Source of the DNA: Hydractinia symbiolongicarpus
Lineage: Eukaryota; Cnidaria; Hydrozoa; Anthoathecata; Hydractiniidae
Reading direction: 5' to 3'
Assembly (NCBI RefSeq): GCF_029227915.1
Contig: NC_079887.1
Location: 8,432,001 to 8,496,000, forward strand
DNA: 64,000 nucleotides
Both the position numbers and the translations under genes were made by a program. Below are positions 41,401-52,067 of this stretch, piece by piece (positions within the stretch are counted from its first letter, which is position 1; every line of letters begins with the position of its first letter). The notes below the pieces were generated by a model that did no database searches, had not been told where the DNA came from, and was given only the letters and a program-made list of their open reading frames with translations.

Positions 41401-42783
41401 TCACAGTTATGGTATCTAAGTCCACCTTGCCTGTCTTTGGAATGCTCATAAAGTCTTGAAAATCTTTTAGAGCTATTTGTATTTCTTCATTGGTGTAGGA
41501 CGTCTCCTTGGTAACGTTTATTTGTTTTGTGTTGTTTTTATTTGAAAATCTATTTGTCCTGTTGTTCTTCTCCGAAAGATATCCATATTTGATTAAATAA
41601 TTCTAAAAAGAAAGTACTTGTTATTATAAAAAAACGCATAAAGCCTTTGGATCTAATAGAAGATTGAAATGTTACCTTAGACACGTCTTCCGCTAAGAAT
41701 AATGAGACCGACGTTCTGAAATATCTGGTACAACCGTTCAGGTTCGAGAACTTATTGCAATCGTGTAGTAACGAGTGGGCTTAAAACGTAGAATTCACGT
41801 TTAATTTAGATTAACGATATCAATCGAAATCAATCGATAATAGTAAGCTTAATCGTGTAAACAGTCCAAGTTTTAAAAACCGTTTACCTTAAGTTTTTAG
41901 CGTAAGTTTCTACGTAAAAAGTATTTGCATGAATAAATGTTTAATTTTTGATGTAAGAATTCATTTCTAACTTTTTAAATATTTTTTTCAAAATTGTTTG
42001 TGCAACTTTTTCCACTTTTCCGAGCTTGACAAATTTCAAGAGTTCTATAGCAATGTATTCTTTGATTTTTCTGAGAATGTTATCTTTGAAAACAACCTTA
42101 AGTTATCAAAATGTCTTTGATTTATATTTTTCTAACGGAGACGTAAAAACCCATGCGTTTTCATGTATAATTTTCTTAGAAAAGCAGTTGAACTCCAACA
42201 AAAACTCAATATTCTGGAACTTGTCCATAATCCAGTTTTAATGTCATTACTTTTTACCTGAGTTAAGTAAATACAGAAACGTAAAAAAATAATTGTATGG
42301 GTAGCTATGGGTACAAAGAGAAATAATTATGCACGCGTTGACTGTGGTTTAAAGACAACTTTTGTCATATTGCGCAAAATATCCAGAAATATTGTTTGTC
42401 TATCTATACTATATGCGGCTTATTTTTTAAGTATGTTAGTTTACTGTACTTTTTCGTTTTAAGATAACCTTCTCCCATCATTGGTTTTATGTTCAAGAAA
42501 TGATAAATCTTGAATAAAGAAGGTGAAATAAATTCGCTTGGACTTCGCAGGTTATAGCAATGGTTGATATGACAAAACGCTGCAAATCAAGCTCAATCAA
42601 GCTCTAAACATATCTACATAACTTTACTGATACACTTGCTTCAAGCTGTTTACAAAATCTTTGTGTACTTACTAAGACTCGGTTATTTCCACTACTTGTC
42701 AGTGAGGACGTCAATGGCTTTGTTTCGTTACAAACTGTCATGCAAAAAATAACTAAGACAAATACATAGTAACAAAGTGACAT
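38447..42783 (-). CDS. Secreted matrix metalloproteinase, furin-activated type
   Basis: 552-residue zinc endopeptidase of the MMP family, acting on extracellular matrix. Exons (minus): 42673-42783, 41083-41602, 39585-39896, 39210-39427, 38447-38944, all GT-AG and in phase. Domains: signal peptide (MSLCYYVFVLVIFCMTVCN), propeptide with peptidoglycan-binding-like helices and cysteine switch PRCGVKD (108-114; usual PRCGVPD), a basic RRKKR site (134-138) fitting furin cleavage, catalytic domain with GDHGDGQPFDG and the zinc site HEMGHVLGLSH (269-279) plus Met-turn VMFP (M287), then a four-bladed hemopexin domain between C317 and C525. After C525 comes a short tail with four more Cys (530, 535, 545, 548). 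No hydrophobic C-terminal anchor, so it is predicted secreted. A SINE sits in intron 2. A specific vertebrate orthologue cannot be assigned. Confidence 0.95.
40100..40366 (+). repeat. tRNA-derived SINE (second family)
   Basis: Starts AATGGTGTAGTGGTAGCGCA (A box), with CTTGTAA resembling the anticodon loop of tRNA-Thr(UGU), B box GGTTCAAGTTTCC, a unique body and a tail of TTAC repeats. It parallels 63782-64000. It lies in MMP intron 2 on the strand opposite to the gene. Confidence 0.85.
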
Positions 42784-44969
42784 TTTGAAAGTCGAACTAA
42801 ATTATGCAGCATCAAGCTCGTTATTTGATGTCACTTCGATGTCTGAGCGTATGCTGCATGTGCTCTTTGATTTATACGCTTCTTGTAAGTGGCACACAAT
42901 GTAAACACTTGAAAATCCGTGTTGTTTATGTAGTGCTAATGAATGAAATGAAATATTGTGTTTTTCTTTTTACAAATTATATTTCGTAACCTTTTGTAAA
43001 GTATCGTGTGTGGTACTATAGGGGAATTTCAATTGCATTAGATGTACAAAACAAAATTTCGGAAATAGTTTACATTTAAAAAAAAAAATTAATATATCTT
43101 TTCCTATCTATCTATTTCCTTGTTTGTTTGTTTTTCAAAATGAACGCAGTTCATGCTTTTGAAACATTTCCTGCTTCGAGTGCTCAATTGTAACTGGTAT
43201 GGATACAATTTCTTATTTGACTTTCCCATATTTTTTTTAAGTGGCTATGCTGAAACACTTTTAACGTTATGTTATTCTGGTTAAAAATTGGCACTTGGCG
43301 TCAAAAGAATCACGAAATTCGGCCTCTTTTAACAGCAGATTTAAAAAATGCAACCCTTTGATTACTTCAATAGCCATTTTAGTGCATAAGATTCTATCAG
43401 ATACACTTCTGTAACATCAAACGTTTTATTGTCAATAATTTCCTGCGGAAACTGGCAGATTCTTAAATATCATTTTATATATTCCTATTTCATACTGTTT
43501 TCTCATATTTAAAAGCTTTTCTAAATTTAGATTTCTTTCCGCCTCATAGCGTGCAAACCTAACGTGATTTTCATAATTTTGGTATAGTTAATCCCCTAGA
43601 TCATATCACAGCGTGTTAAGAAATGTTTGCTTTTTGTCTGGATTTAATTATAGTAGCAACCTCCTAGATGTTTTAGTTATTACCGAGTTGCTAAACGGTA
43701 GTAAAATCAACGAAGCGAGAAAGTTGGAGAGTTAAAGCTGTGTATCGCCCATTTTAAACAGACATGTGAAGTCTATTATAATAGGGTTAGACTGTGGAAA
43801 AGTTTGCGGATTTTTCAGTCGTACTAAATTTATCGCCTGTCGTACACATCTAAGCCATAGCTGATTCGTGCGTCCTTAGCATGAATAAACGATTTGATTA
43901 CCAATGTAAACATACACACATATACATGGAGATATAGCCGTTGTTAAGGACGTCATCATAATTTTTACCCTCGTCGACATCGTTAGTATTGTTGTGGCTA
44001 CAGTTTTGATCTCTGTCCCCATTGATGTTGTCGTTATTGTTGTTGTTGTTTTCCTTATTGTTGTTTTGAAAACGTTGCTATGACTACGCCGTTGCGATCA
44101 TAGTTGCTGTCGTTGTCGCTTATTGTTGTTGCCGGTAGCGTTTATTGTTGTTGTTTGCGCTAACAAGACACATTGTTATCAAAACACTTGCACAACCTAC
44201 CAATATTGTGCAATGTGACATGCGGAAATAAGGAATTGCCACTTTCGATTTAACAGAACTATAACCACAAATCCCTCCTTCTTTTTGCCATTCATTTTAA
44301 GTTATAAACATCACCCCATGCAGACATTACTGACATTGAGTAGAGTTACAATTACAAAACCAATAATGTGTACTTGCAAATGCTTATACCTAATCGGATA
44401 TTATCGAAACTAAGTCACATAATTTTGACGCGACAAAATATGGTCGCAGAAAGTTTTGACGTGACAAAGTTTTGGCTAGTAAGGTGTTTGTCATTCTTAT
44501 GAGGAAATTCGAAGATATTTTTTTTTACTTAAAATGTCCTTGGAAAGTACCTGTTCAAATAATGCAAATGGTTCGATTTTTTAAAATTTGAATAAAATTT
44601 GTCAATCATATCGCTCATTCATACTCCAAGGTGACTTAAATAAACGTTTCGCGTTAAGCCGATCATTACTTTCTCAGACAGTTTCTCGAGTTACAAACTA
44701 ATCAATAAATAAAAAATAAATTCATAAATAAATAAAAAAAATTCTTTTAATGGTGTAAAAATAACAACACTCCGTTATGTACATAAAAGGGAAATGTTGC
44801 GGGGGTGTTTATAATGCGGGGGAGGTGTACACTTTCTTACTCACGATTACTTACTCACGTTAAGATTTTAGAAATTTTTGGTAAAATCTGAGTACTACTT
44901 CTGCATATTAATAATATCAATATTTTGTCTTGGCGCGAGAAGAAACCGTGTTACGGACACACGAAAATA

Positions 44970-45185
44970 ACAAATGTGATATATTTTTATTCGCTTTGTT
45001 TCGACGGGTCAATTTCCGTGGGTTTCTAAGGCAGGCGAATCCTGCGGACTAATGACTAGTCTGTTATATTAATACCTGTATTTTTTTCTCTGCGTAATTT
45101 TAAAGCCGTACGACGGACACACAAAATGCGACATTAAAAGAACAAACGAACCCATGGATTTATCTACGCGCTACCGACTAGTTTC
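44970..45185. repeat. Two neighbouring ACTAGT-family repeat copies
   Basis: Both have CGGACACAC, an AATGCGA/AATGTGA block, a CCGTGGG- or CCATGG-type block and an end in ATGACTAGT (45060) or CCGACTAGT (45182). The copies are about 120 bases apart and in the same orientation. Confidence 0.55.
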
Positions 45186-46701
45186 AATAAATCACTTTTG
45201 TTAAATAGAGAAACCGTGCACTCTACCACGGTTAAATATAAAGCATAATTAGCGTGTATAAAATTTTGTAAGAATTTAGTTCTGGGATTAACCTTTCAAG
45301 TGATTTAAGACGCTGGTATGTCTAGAGGATAGCAGTCAAACATGTGGCTAGTGTGTGCATAGAGCCGAACTTAAAAAAACTGTTGGTTCTGATCCCCTAT
45401 GTCCAACAATTAGTTTGGCCTAATCAAATCCTTTTCTGATCTTTTTTTTCGCTTCTTGTTAATAAATTTAATAAATTTCAATTTTTATTTTTTAACTATT
45501 TGTCACGCACCAAAAAAATGTTGTATTACAATAATATGAAAAAACAACAATAACACGATGATCCACTCAAAACTATGTCATGTCCAAGTTTACTATTTTT
45601 CAACATTCACGCACATCATAGGTAATTTTGCCAATATGTGTATTGCTAAATCAGTCCTTTAGCAATGTACACAGAACTTGTACCTGGCTAGCTATATTAA
45701 ATATATAAATGGTTATTGAAAGTATCCTGTTTTGTTCATAGCTTAAATTTGTTGTGCATAAGAATATTTTAATCATTTTGTTTATATTTTAGTGCCTTAT
45801 CTGCACAAAGATACACAATTTTGATTTAGCCAGTATTACAATATAATATAAGGAGTGTTTTCTTTCTGTGGGAGTACTAGTCAGTTCACCTAGCTACACT
45901 ATACTATAAAAGTGTGCATTGATTTTACATTATTATTTCTGGTTCACGTGGAAGAAACAAATAAAACAAACGGGGAGGGGTTTTGGAACGGCGGGTTGTT
46001 TTCTGCCTGTAAACGTGTTGCTGAGAACCAAAGTTCTGAAAATTGAGAAATTTGAAAACCGCTACTAAAGATTAATGAAGATAAAAGTTTATTACATTTT
46101 TGGAGTCTTGTGTATAAGTCTTCTTAGTATCCCCCATCCTCTGTCTCTGCAAAATTTCGCGAAAAAATACATGAAATAGCAAATGCGATATATTTTCATC
46201 AACTTTGTAGAAACAGGCAAACTTCTATCGACTAGTCTTTTGTATATCGCCTAGTAATTTTTTGTGATTTTAAAATTGTTACGAGTACTTTTTATTTTAT
46301 CATTTTCATCACAACTTTTATTACACCTTATCTAAGCTTGATAGCCATTTTTTGAAGACACCAAAATTTAATTTCTCTTTTACTAAAGCTTAGACTCAAA
46401 AGAATGCCTTGGAATAAACACCGAATTAAAGTTAACTGATTAACACACCAATTTCTTAAGCCCTAAATTTTTTCATCAAAAACCCTCTCAAATAGTTCAA
46501 GGCTTGATTATGTTTGTTCGGGACCACGTGAGCAAAAAACATTAAAAGTAACCAATCAAAAGTGTAGTCAGTATCTGATTTCAGGAAAGTGGCGCAATTT
46601 CATTTTTTGGCAACAAAACCAATTGCGTACAGAAGAGATTTTGGCAGTAAAACTTATAAAGAAAAATTATGAAGAGAAATTAACTCATGGTGTTGACAGG
46701 A

Positions 46702-46772
46702 AGACTTGAAGTAGCGGTATCTATTAAAGATTATTTTACAAGTGCTCTCACTTTGTTTTACGTGCGAACTCG
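46702..46772 (+). repeat. Dispersed repeat, copy 1 (with 50188-50258)
   Basis: GACTTGAAGTAGCGGTATC ... TTACAAGTGCTCTCACTT ... TACGTG matches 50188-50258 (GTCTTGAAGAAGTGGTATC ... TTACAAGTGCTCTCACTT ... TACGTG) with about three quarters identity. Confidence 0.7.
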
Positions 46773-47478
46773 CCAAATGCAAAATTTTTGATTTTTAAAC
46801 CTAATTTTCAACTTTTTCTGCAATCTAATAAATTCGTTATAAATTTCAGGAAATAATTATTTCCCAACAAGTCTCTTGATAGCTTGGAACTGCAACTGTA
46901 TACCAGAGCTTACAAAGAAATAATTTACTAGATCCATTTGTGTGTTGTTTTTTTACAACGCAAGCAACCCCTGACAAGAATGTCATTTGCGTCATCTCTG
47001 TGGACACGATGATGACTTGAATAAAATTTTAAGTGAGCGTAATAATTGGCAGCGTAAACATGTTTTTTGTTGGGTATCGTGTGTCTGCAATACACCCAAA
47101 AACGTTTTTTACAGCACATACAGTGCGAGTATTTCAATATTTATACACTTTTCTGAGAACAACGACGCCGCGAATGGCTGAAAAATAACAGCAAAAATAT
47201 GAAAACTTCTATAGGAAGAAAATTTGTTTGTCTGTTTGCTTGTTTGTTTGTTTTTTAAGGGGAAGAACTTTAATTTCAAATTCTTTGGTAGAGAACATTT
47301 AGCTCATTTTCAAAATCTATATCCGGAATAGACCTACATTTTTGCCCAATAAGCACGCCCTATTATTATTCTTCAAGCTAGTCCTCTGTACCAAAAATAT
47401 TATTACTTGATTTGTTGTAACAAGCTTTGCTAAATGGAAAGAGCTAGCTCTGTTAAACATTGGTTGTAAGTTGCCTTG

Positions 47479-47682
47479 CTAAACTGTCGGCGGTAACCAT
47501 AGGAAAGATTCGATTATAAAATCTGAAGGACACCAAAGATTCCTTAATCGCTCACTTATGAACAATGTAAGCAAAGCAGCAAACTCCGTGTTGGCCGGCA
47601 TGTTTTCTGGTCTAGCACGAAAGGTAGAGCATTCTGTGTAATATTCCCTGGCTTCCGGAGGTCTGTCGCAAGAATGACCTAC
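47479..47682 (-). pseudogene. Coding-like remnant, unidentified
   Basis: 67 stop-free codons ending in TAG, read on the minus strand, with GC content and residue composition unlike the surroundings (CDRPPEAREYYTEC, RPENMPANTEFAALLTLF, LWCPSDFIIESF). Immediately upstream another frame reads LDLLANRISPIKQVSAKYKK before a stop, so it looks like a frameshifted fragment of a larger gene, probably a transposable element. I do not recognise it. Confidence 0.25.
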
Positions 47683-50068
47683 TCAAAAGTTTTTCTAATT
47701 TTCTTATACTTTGCAGAAACCTGCTTGATCGGTGAAATCCTATTAGCCAGGAGATCCAGCATAATGTTTCGTACCACCGAGAATGCGGAATAGTTAAGAA
47801 GGTCAGTTCAACGAATTTTCTGCAGTCAGAATACTGATGGCGCTTTTTGATTTCTCACGTGACCATTATCGGGAAATTCTTTCTTATTTAATGTTTTGAA
47901 CAAGAATTGATCTCACTCACCCATACAAATATGATTAATTTCCCTATTTTGTAAGAAGGTAAGATTTGGCCACGCTGGCGTTATGCTTATTGAATAGATT
48001 TTAATTCGAAGTTAAATTATTTTGTGTTTATTTTTGAATTAAATTAAAGACACATACATTTGCGTTTAAGTTTTCGTATGAGAGGACTCCATATCTAATA
48101 TCTTCGAATAAAGATCAGTTAACCAGCCTAGGAACCTATTTCTACATCAGCTAAGTTTTAAGCACGACTTTGTGGAATCGTGTTACTCAACGATAGCCAA
48201 TACTGAATTTAAGATTACAACTTGTTTTTCAATGGTGTTGGCCCTGTATATTGTTATTAAATTCTAAGAGATATCGAATAGACCTACCCATTAAGGTAGA
48301 CAAGGAGATCTCTTTTTTCACCTCCATACCCACAAAAGAAAAGTAAATACAAGAATTTTCTTATTATTTTTTAATAAGAACAATTGCATGGAAACAGTAG
48401 GGTAGAAAAAGTCAAAAAATGAAAACAATGGCTGGGCTTGATCGTAAATATTTGAATGTGTAGAAGAAAAACGCTCAAAAAAATACACAGTTCCAAGTTA
48501 AATATCGGAAAACCAACCTCGTTCTCAGCGCCTGTTGTCTCTTTTTATCCAAGGGCGGCGGGATGACTGTGTCCCTGGAGGAAGCTACGTCACGTGACCC
48601 TCTAGTACACAGTTTTTCTGTGTGTAATATTTAATGAAATTTGTCTCAATGAACCAAAGTTTTATATATAAACTTGCAGAGCTAAGCGAGCCCGGCGCTT
48701 TACGTCACAGATATGTGCAGCGAGTTTGTTTTGATTCCTCTCATACGCAGCGGCTTATCGGCGTGTCTTAAAAGGGACAAATTCTGAAACTCAAAAGGTA
48801 TGATAATAATAGAACTATTTTCTGACTCAATTTCGTCAAAAAGTCTAAAACCATATCATACCAAATCTCAAGTCAATATTTTAATTTTTACCGAAGTTAT
48901 GAGACTTTGAACTAGAAAGGACACTATACATACCACGTTGTAGGCTTATTTTGTTATTTTTTATGTTCACTGCATTGTTATTAGTATAAAAAGTCTTGAG
49001 ATAATATATCACAGTGGTGAGCTGTTTAATATCTACCACTATCTTCAGTACATCCTGGATTGTCAGATTGAGTTTCAATCAAAGTGTGAATTAAAATGTG
49101 ATTGTGTTCGATTTTCTGAAATTTCTTCATAGCGTGTTAAAAAAAGCCTAGCAAGAATCAGTTTAACAAAATCTTCTTACCTTTTTCTCTTCCTAAAAGT
49201 GGCTGTGTAATTTTTTTATGCCTCGTGTAAAATTACCTTTTATCAGATTGGTCTAAAAGTACTCCACCGAAGGTATTGAACTTTGAATTTTCTTGAATTA
49301 GAAATTAGGCCGGATAAATGTGCATTCAATGATAAAATGGCTCCGACAGTTAAGCTACTGGCTTTTTATAATGTTTATGGTAACCAAAGCATATAAAGTA
49401 ATAAAACATGCCCACTAATACCAACCTGATATAATTTAAAACGTAATGATACATATATTTTGTAAAAAGCATTTTCGACATTTTGTGCAAAATTATTTTT
49501 TCCATAAAGGACACGGGCGGCACTAGGTCTGTCAGCTAATAATTTTAAACCTGACCACTTGGAAACAAGTGGAGTTTCTTTCTTTTGTTCTTATCCTGAT
49601 AGTTTGCTAGCTATTATCTAGTTATTAAACTTTTGTAAGCAGTATTTCTTTATGATGTCTTATTTTATACTCTCATTACCAATGCTTTCTATTAAATTTT
49701 TCACGTTGAAGAAAACATGATACTGATACAGCTCCTCTGCCATTTTAGTACGAAAAGGTTCCTCCTGTTCGTCACAGGCTCGCCACCCCGCCAAAAGGTT
49801 TTGTATGACCAATCAGGTTATATATCGGAGCAGCCTCCTCCAGGGCCATATTTGTATCGCTGTCCGGATGTTAGAACAGATAAAAGATAACCTGGGGACG
49901 GGGTTGTCTGAAAACCTCATTTTGAAGCCAAATTTCCTGGTTCTTATAACAAAACTTAAGAAAAGAATTTTCTAGGCTGAAATTTAACTGATAGAATATT
50001 TAATCTGAATCTGAATGCCCGTGTTTGTGGAAGTGTAAGGAAAACATGTCCTCAAGAATTTTAATCTA

Positions 50069-50109
50069 CCATGAGAGTCAATAAATTCATAATTAATTGA
50101 CTCTCATGG
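50069..50109. repeat. Perfect 14-bp hairpin, 13-base loop
   Basis: CCATGAGAGTCAAT at 50069-50082 and ATTGACTCTCATGG at 50096-50109 are exact reverse complements. Confidence 0.9.
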
Positions 50110-50187
50110 AAGCATACGTGACAGCAATTTGTGGTAAATAAACAAAGCGAAGATTATTTCGACATTGGAAATCAGTTCTTCATGTCG

Positions 50188-50258
50188 TCTTGAAGAAGTG
50201 GTATCCGTTGAAGGTCTTATTACAAGTGCTCTCACTTGACTCTACGTGAGATCTCGAG
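50188..50258 (+). repeat. Dispersed repeat, copy 2 (with 46702-46772)
   Basis: See 46702-46772. Same orientation, 3.5 kb apart. No reading frame is conserved between them. Confidence 0.7.
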
Positions 50259-51210
50259 GGTAACAGGCAATCTTTTGACATAGTTCCAAATTTTACAATT
50301 ACTACTTACAAAGCGGAACACAAGCGGTTAACATGCCTGAAAATGCCCTCTATTAATAATCACAGAAAAGTAACCCGGTTTAGAAAAGAACCTTTTTTAA
50401 TCAGTTTATCGAATTTTGGTGACCAAGGACAAGATTCACACTCCTTCTAGAGCATGTATGTACTTTTGTCATGTCAAAGTAGTTCTTGGGAGTTATGCTA
50501 ATAAAAACTGTTAGGCAGTTTTTGTCCGATACTGCCTAATTATTTGCGGATCCTGTCTTTGAATGGTTAACCATAGCTTTTGTTGATGGACTTGTCAATT
50601 TGATTCAATTAGAGGAGCCCATTTTTACTTAATTTTGTCTCACAGATTAGTGCATCTGCTAATGATGTTAGAAAAACAATCTATCATGTGGAGATTTACG
50701 TTTTAAGTGAATATGATGTAAAAAGCCTTTTGTCTTTCTCGAAATTTTCTGTATGATGAAATTTCTTTTCAGAGAAATCGAAACTTTATCATACTGAAAA
50801 TAAAACTACATATGACATTGGCTGGTCAGATATTTCCAGTTAACGCTTTTCCGGAAAGGACATATGAAAAGTGTTACTTTTTTTAATGCAGATGGAAAAT
50901 AATTGAAAATTGACGTATTAAAGTCCTGTTTGTATGAGAAGTACAGGGTTAGCTAAAAGCGTTAGCACTGCGAAAAAATACTCCGCGTTCCTATTAAAAA
51001 TACCGCGGGTTGAAATTTGCATTAATGGCAGCTCACTATGCAAATTATTGACGGACTGACCTGATAGCCTCATCTTATACGCTCTAACATCTATTTGTTT
51101 CTTACAACGCCCTGCGCTGAAAGAAATTTTTGAAAAGAGAGAGAAAAAAGAATGTCAATGTCAAAATACACAAATATTAGCATGCTGATCATGCAGGTAG
51201 CAGTCCACTT

Positions 51211-51279
51211 CATTCTCGACCCCAGACCTCTTTGAGATAAACTCGGTTTTAATCTGAAAGAGCTCTGGGGACGATAATG
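51211..51279. mobile_element. 69-bp MITE with perfect 9-bp target duplication
   Basis: Ends CATTCTCGACCCCAGACCTC and, reverse-complemented, CATTATCGTCCCCAGAGCTC. It is flanked by AGTCCACTT at 51202-51210 and 51280-51288, identical. This is the cleanest copy of the short 9-bp-duplication family. Confidence 0.9.
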
Positions 51280-51556
51280 AGTCCACTTGTATTAACCGAG
51301 GAGGAGGTACGAATTTCAAAGCTCTCTTCACTTCTTTGCTTGAGTCAAGATAAGGTTATTGACTTGATAACCTTCTAAACAAACATACAGCTGTTTTATA
51401 AAAAATTCTGTGAAACACGTAAGTAAATAAAAAAAAACCGCCTGACATCGGGCAGAAAAAAGTGTCTGCTTGATAAAGATCTCCACTTAATAAAGTTGTC
51501 TGCTTTGGAGAGGTGGTGCTATAAGATTTCTTTAAGTAGTTTGTCACAAAAAAATC

Positions 51557-51624
51557 TATCCGTCTTATAGAAGTGCCCGTCTTAGGGAGGTGCCCGTCTT
51601 ATAGAGGTGCCCGTCTTAAAGAAT
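51557..51624 (+). repeat. Four tandem 17-bp units
   Basis: Unit TGCCCGTCTTATAGAGG at 51574, 51591 and 51608, with a diverged first unit at 51557. Confidence 0.85.
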
Positions 51625-52067
51625 GTCCAGCGAGGTCAGTCACGAAAATACAAAACATATTTCTATAAAATTTCTAATAAAAAATACTTATTTACTTTTT
51701 AAAAGTTTCTAATTTTAAGTGGCCTAGTACTTCCTTTTTAAAACAATGTTAGAATCGTCAATAAACACTGGATACTATATATTTTTACGCACAAGAATCT
51801 TTTTAAATCACAGGTTCTACAGAAAAAATTATTTTCATAGGAAAATATAAATTTTTTACAGCTGATGAATAGAATAATACGTTTTATCTTATTATCACCA
51901 CACGAAGTATTATTCCGTTCAATGTTAACCTTGGTAGGCCCAACAAAGAACTACAGAAAGCGAAATGAATTATTCATTTTTACATTTTTTATTTTTAAAC
52001 CATCGTATCTAATCTCACGTTAAAATTTCATAGGGATAGGCGGTATGTAAACTGTCTACGACCCGCC

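Larger units (their letters stand above)
42784..52067. other. 9-kb interval without a supported gene
   Basis: Contains GTT-rich low complexity (43985-44165), AAATAAAT runs (44700-44740), ACTAGT-family repeats (44970-45185), a coding-like remnant (47479-47682), a dispersed repeat pair (46702 and 50188), a 14-bp hairpin (50069-50109), a MITE (51211-51279) and a 17-bp tandem repeat (51557-51624). The MMP promoter must lie just above 42783. Confidence 0.5.

Noticed and set aside
42804-42989. 61-codon frame with ATG divergent from the MMP start by 20 bases
   Set aside because: Would overlap the MMP promoter or leader; composition is noise-like.
46928-47137. 69-codon minus-strand Cys/His-rich frame resembling a zinc finger
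   Set aside because: Spacing of Cys and His fits no known finger, and the start codon is not ATG. Could be chance.
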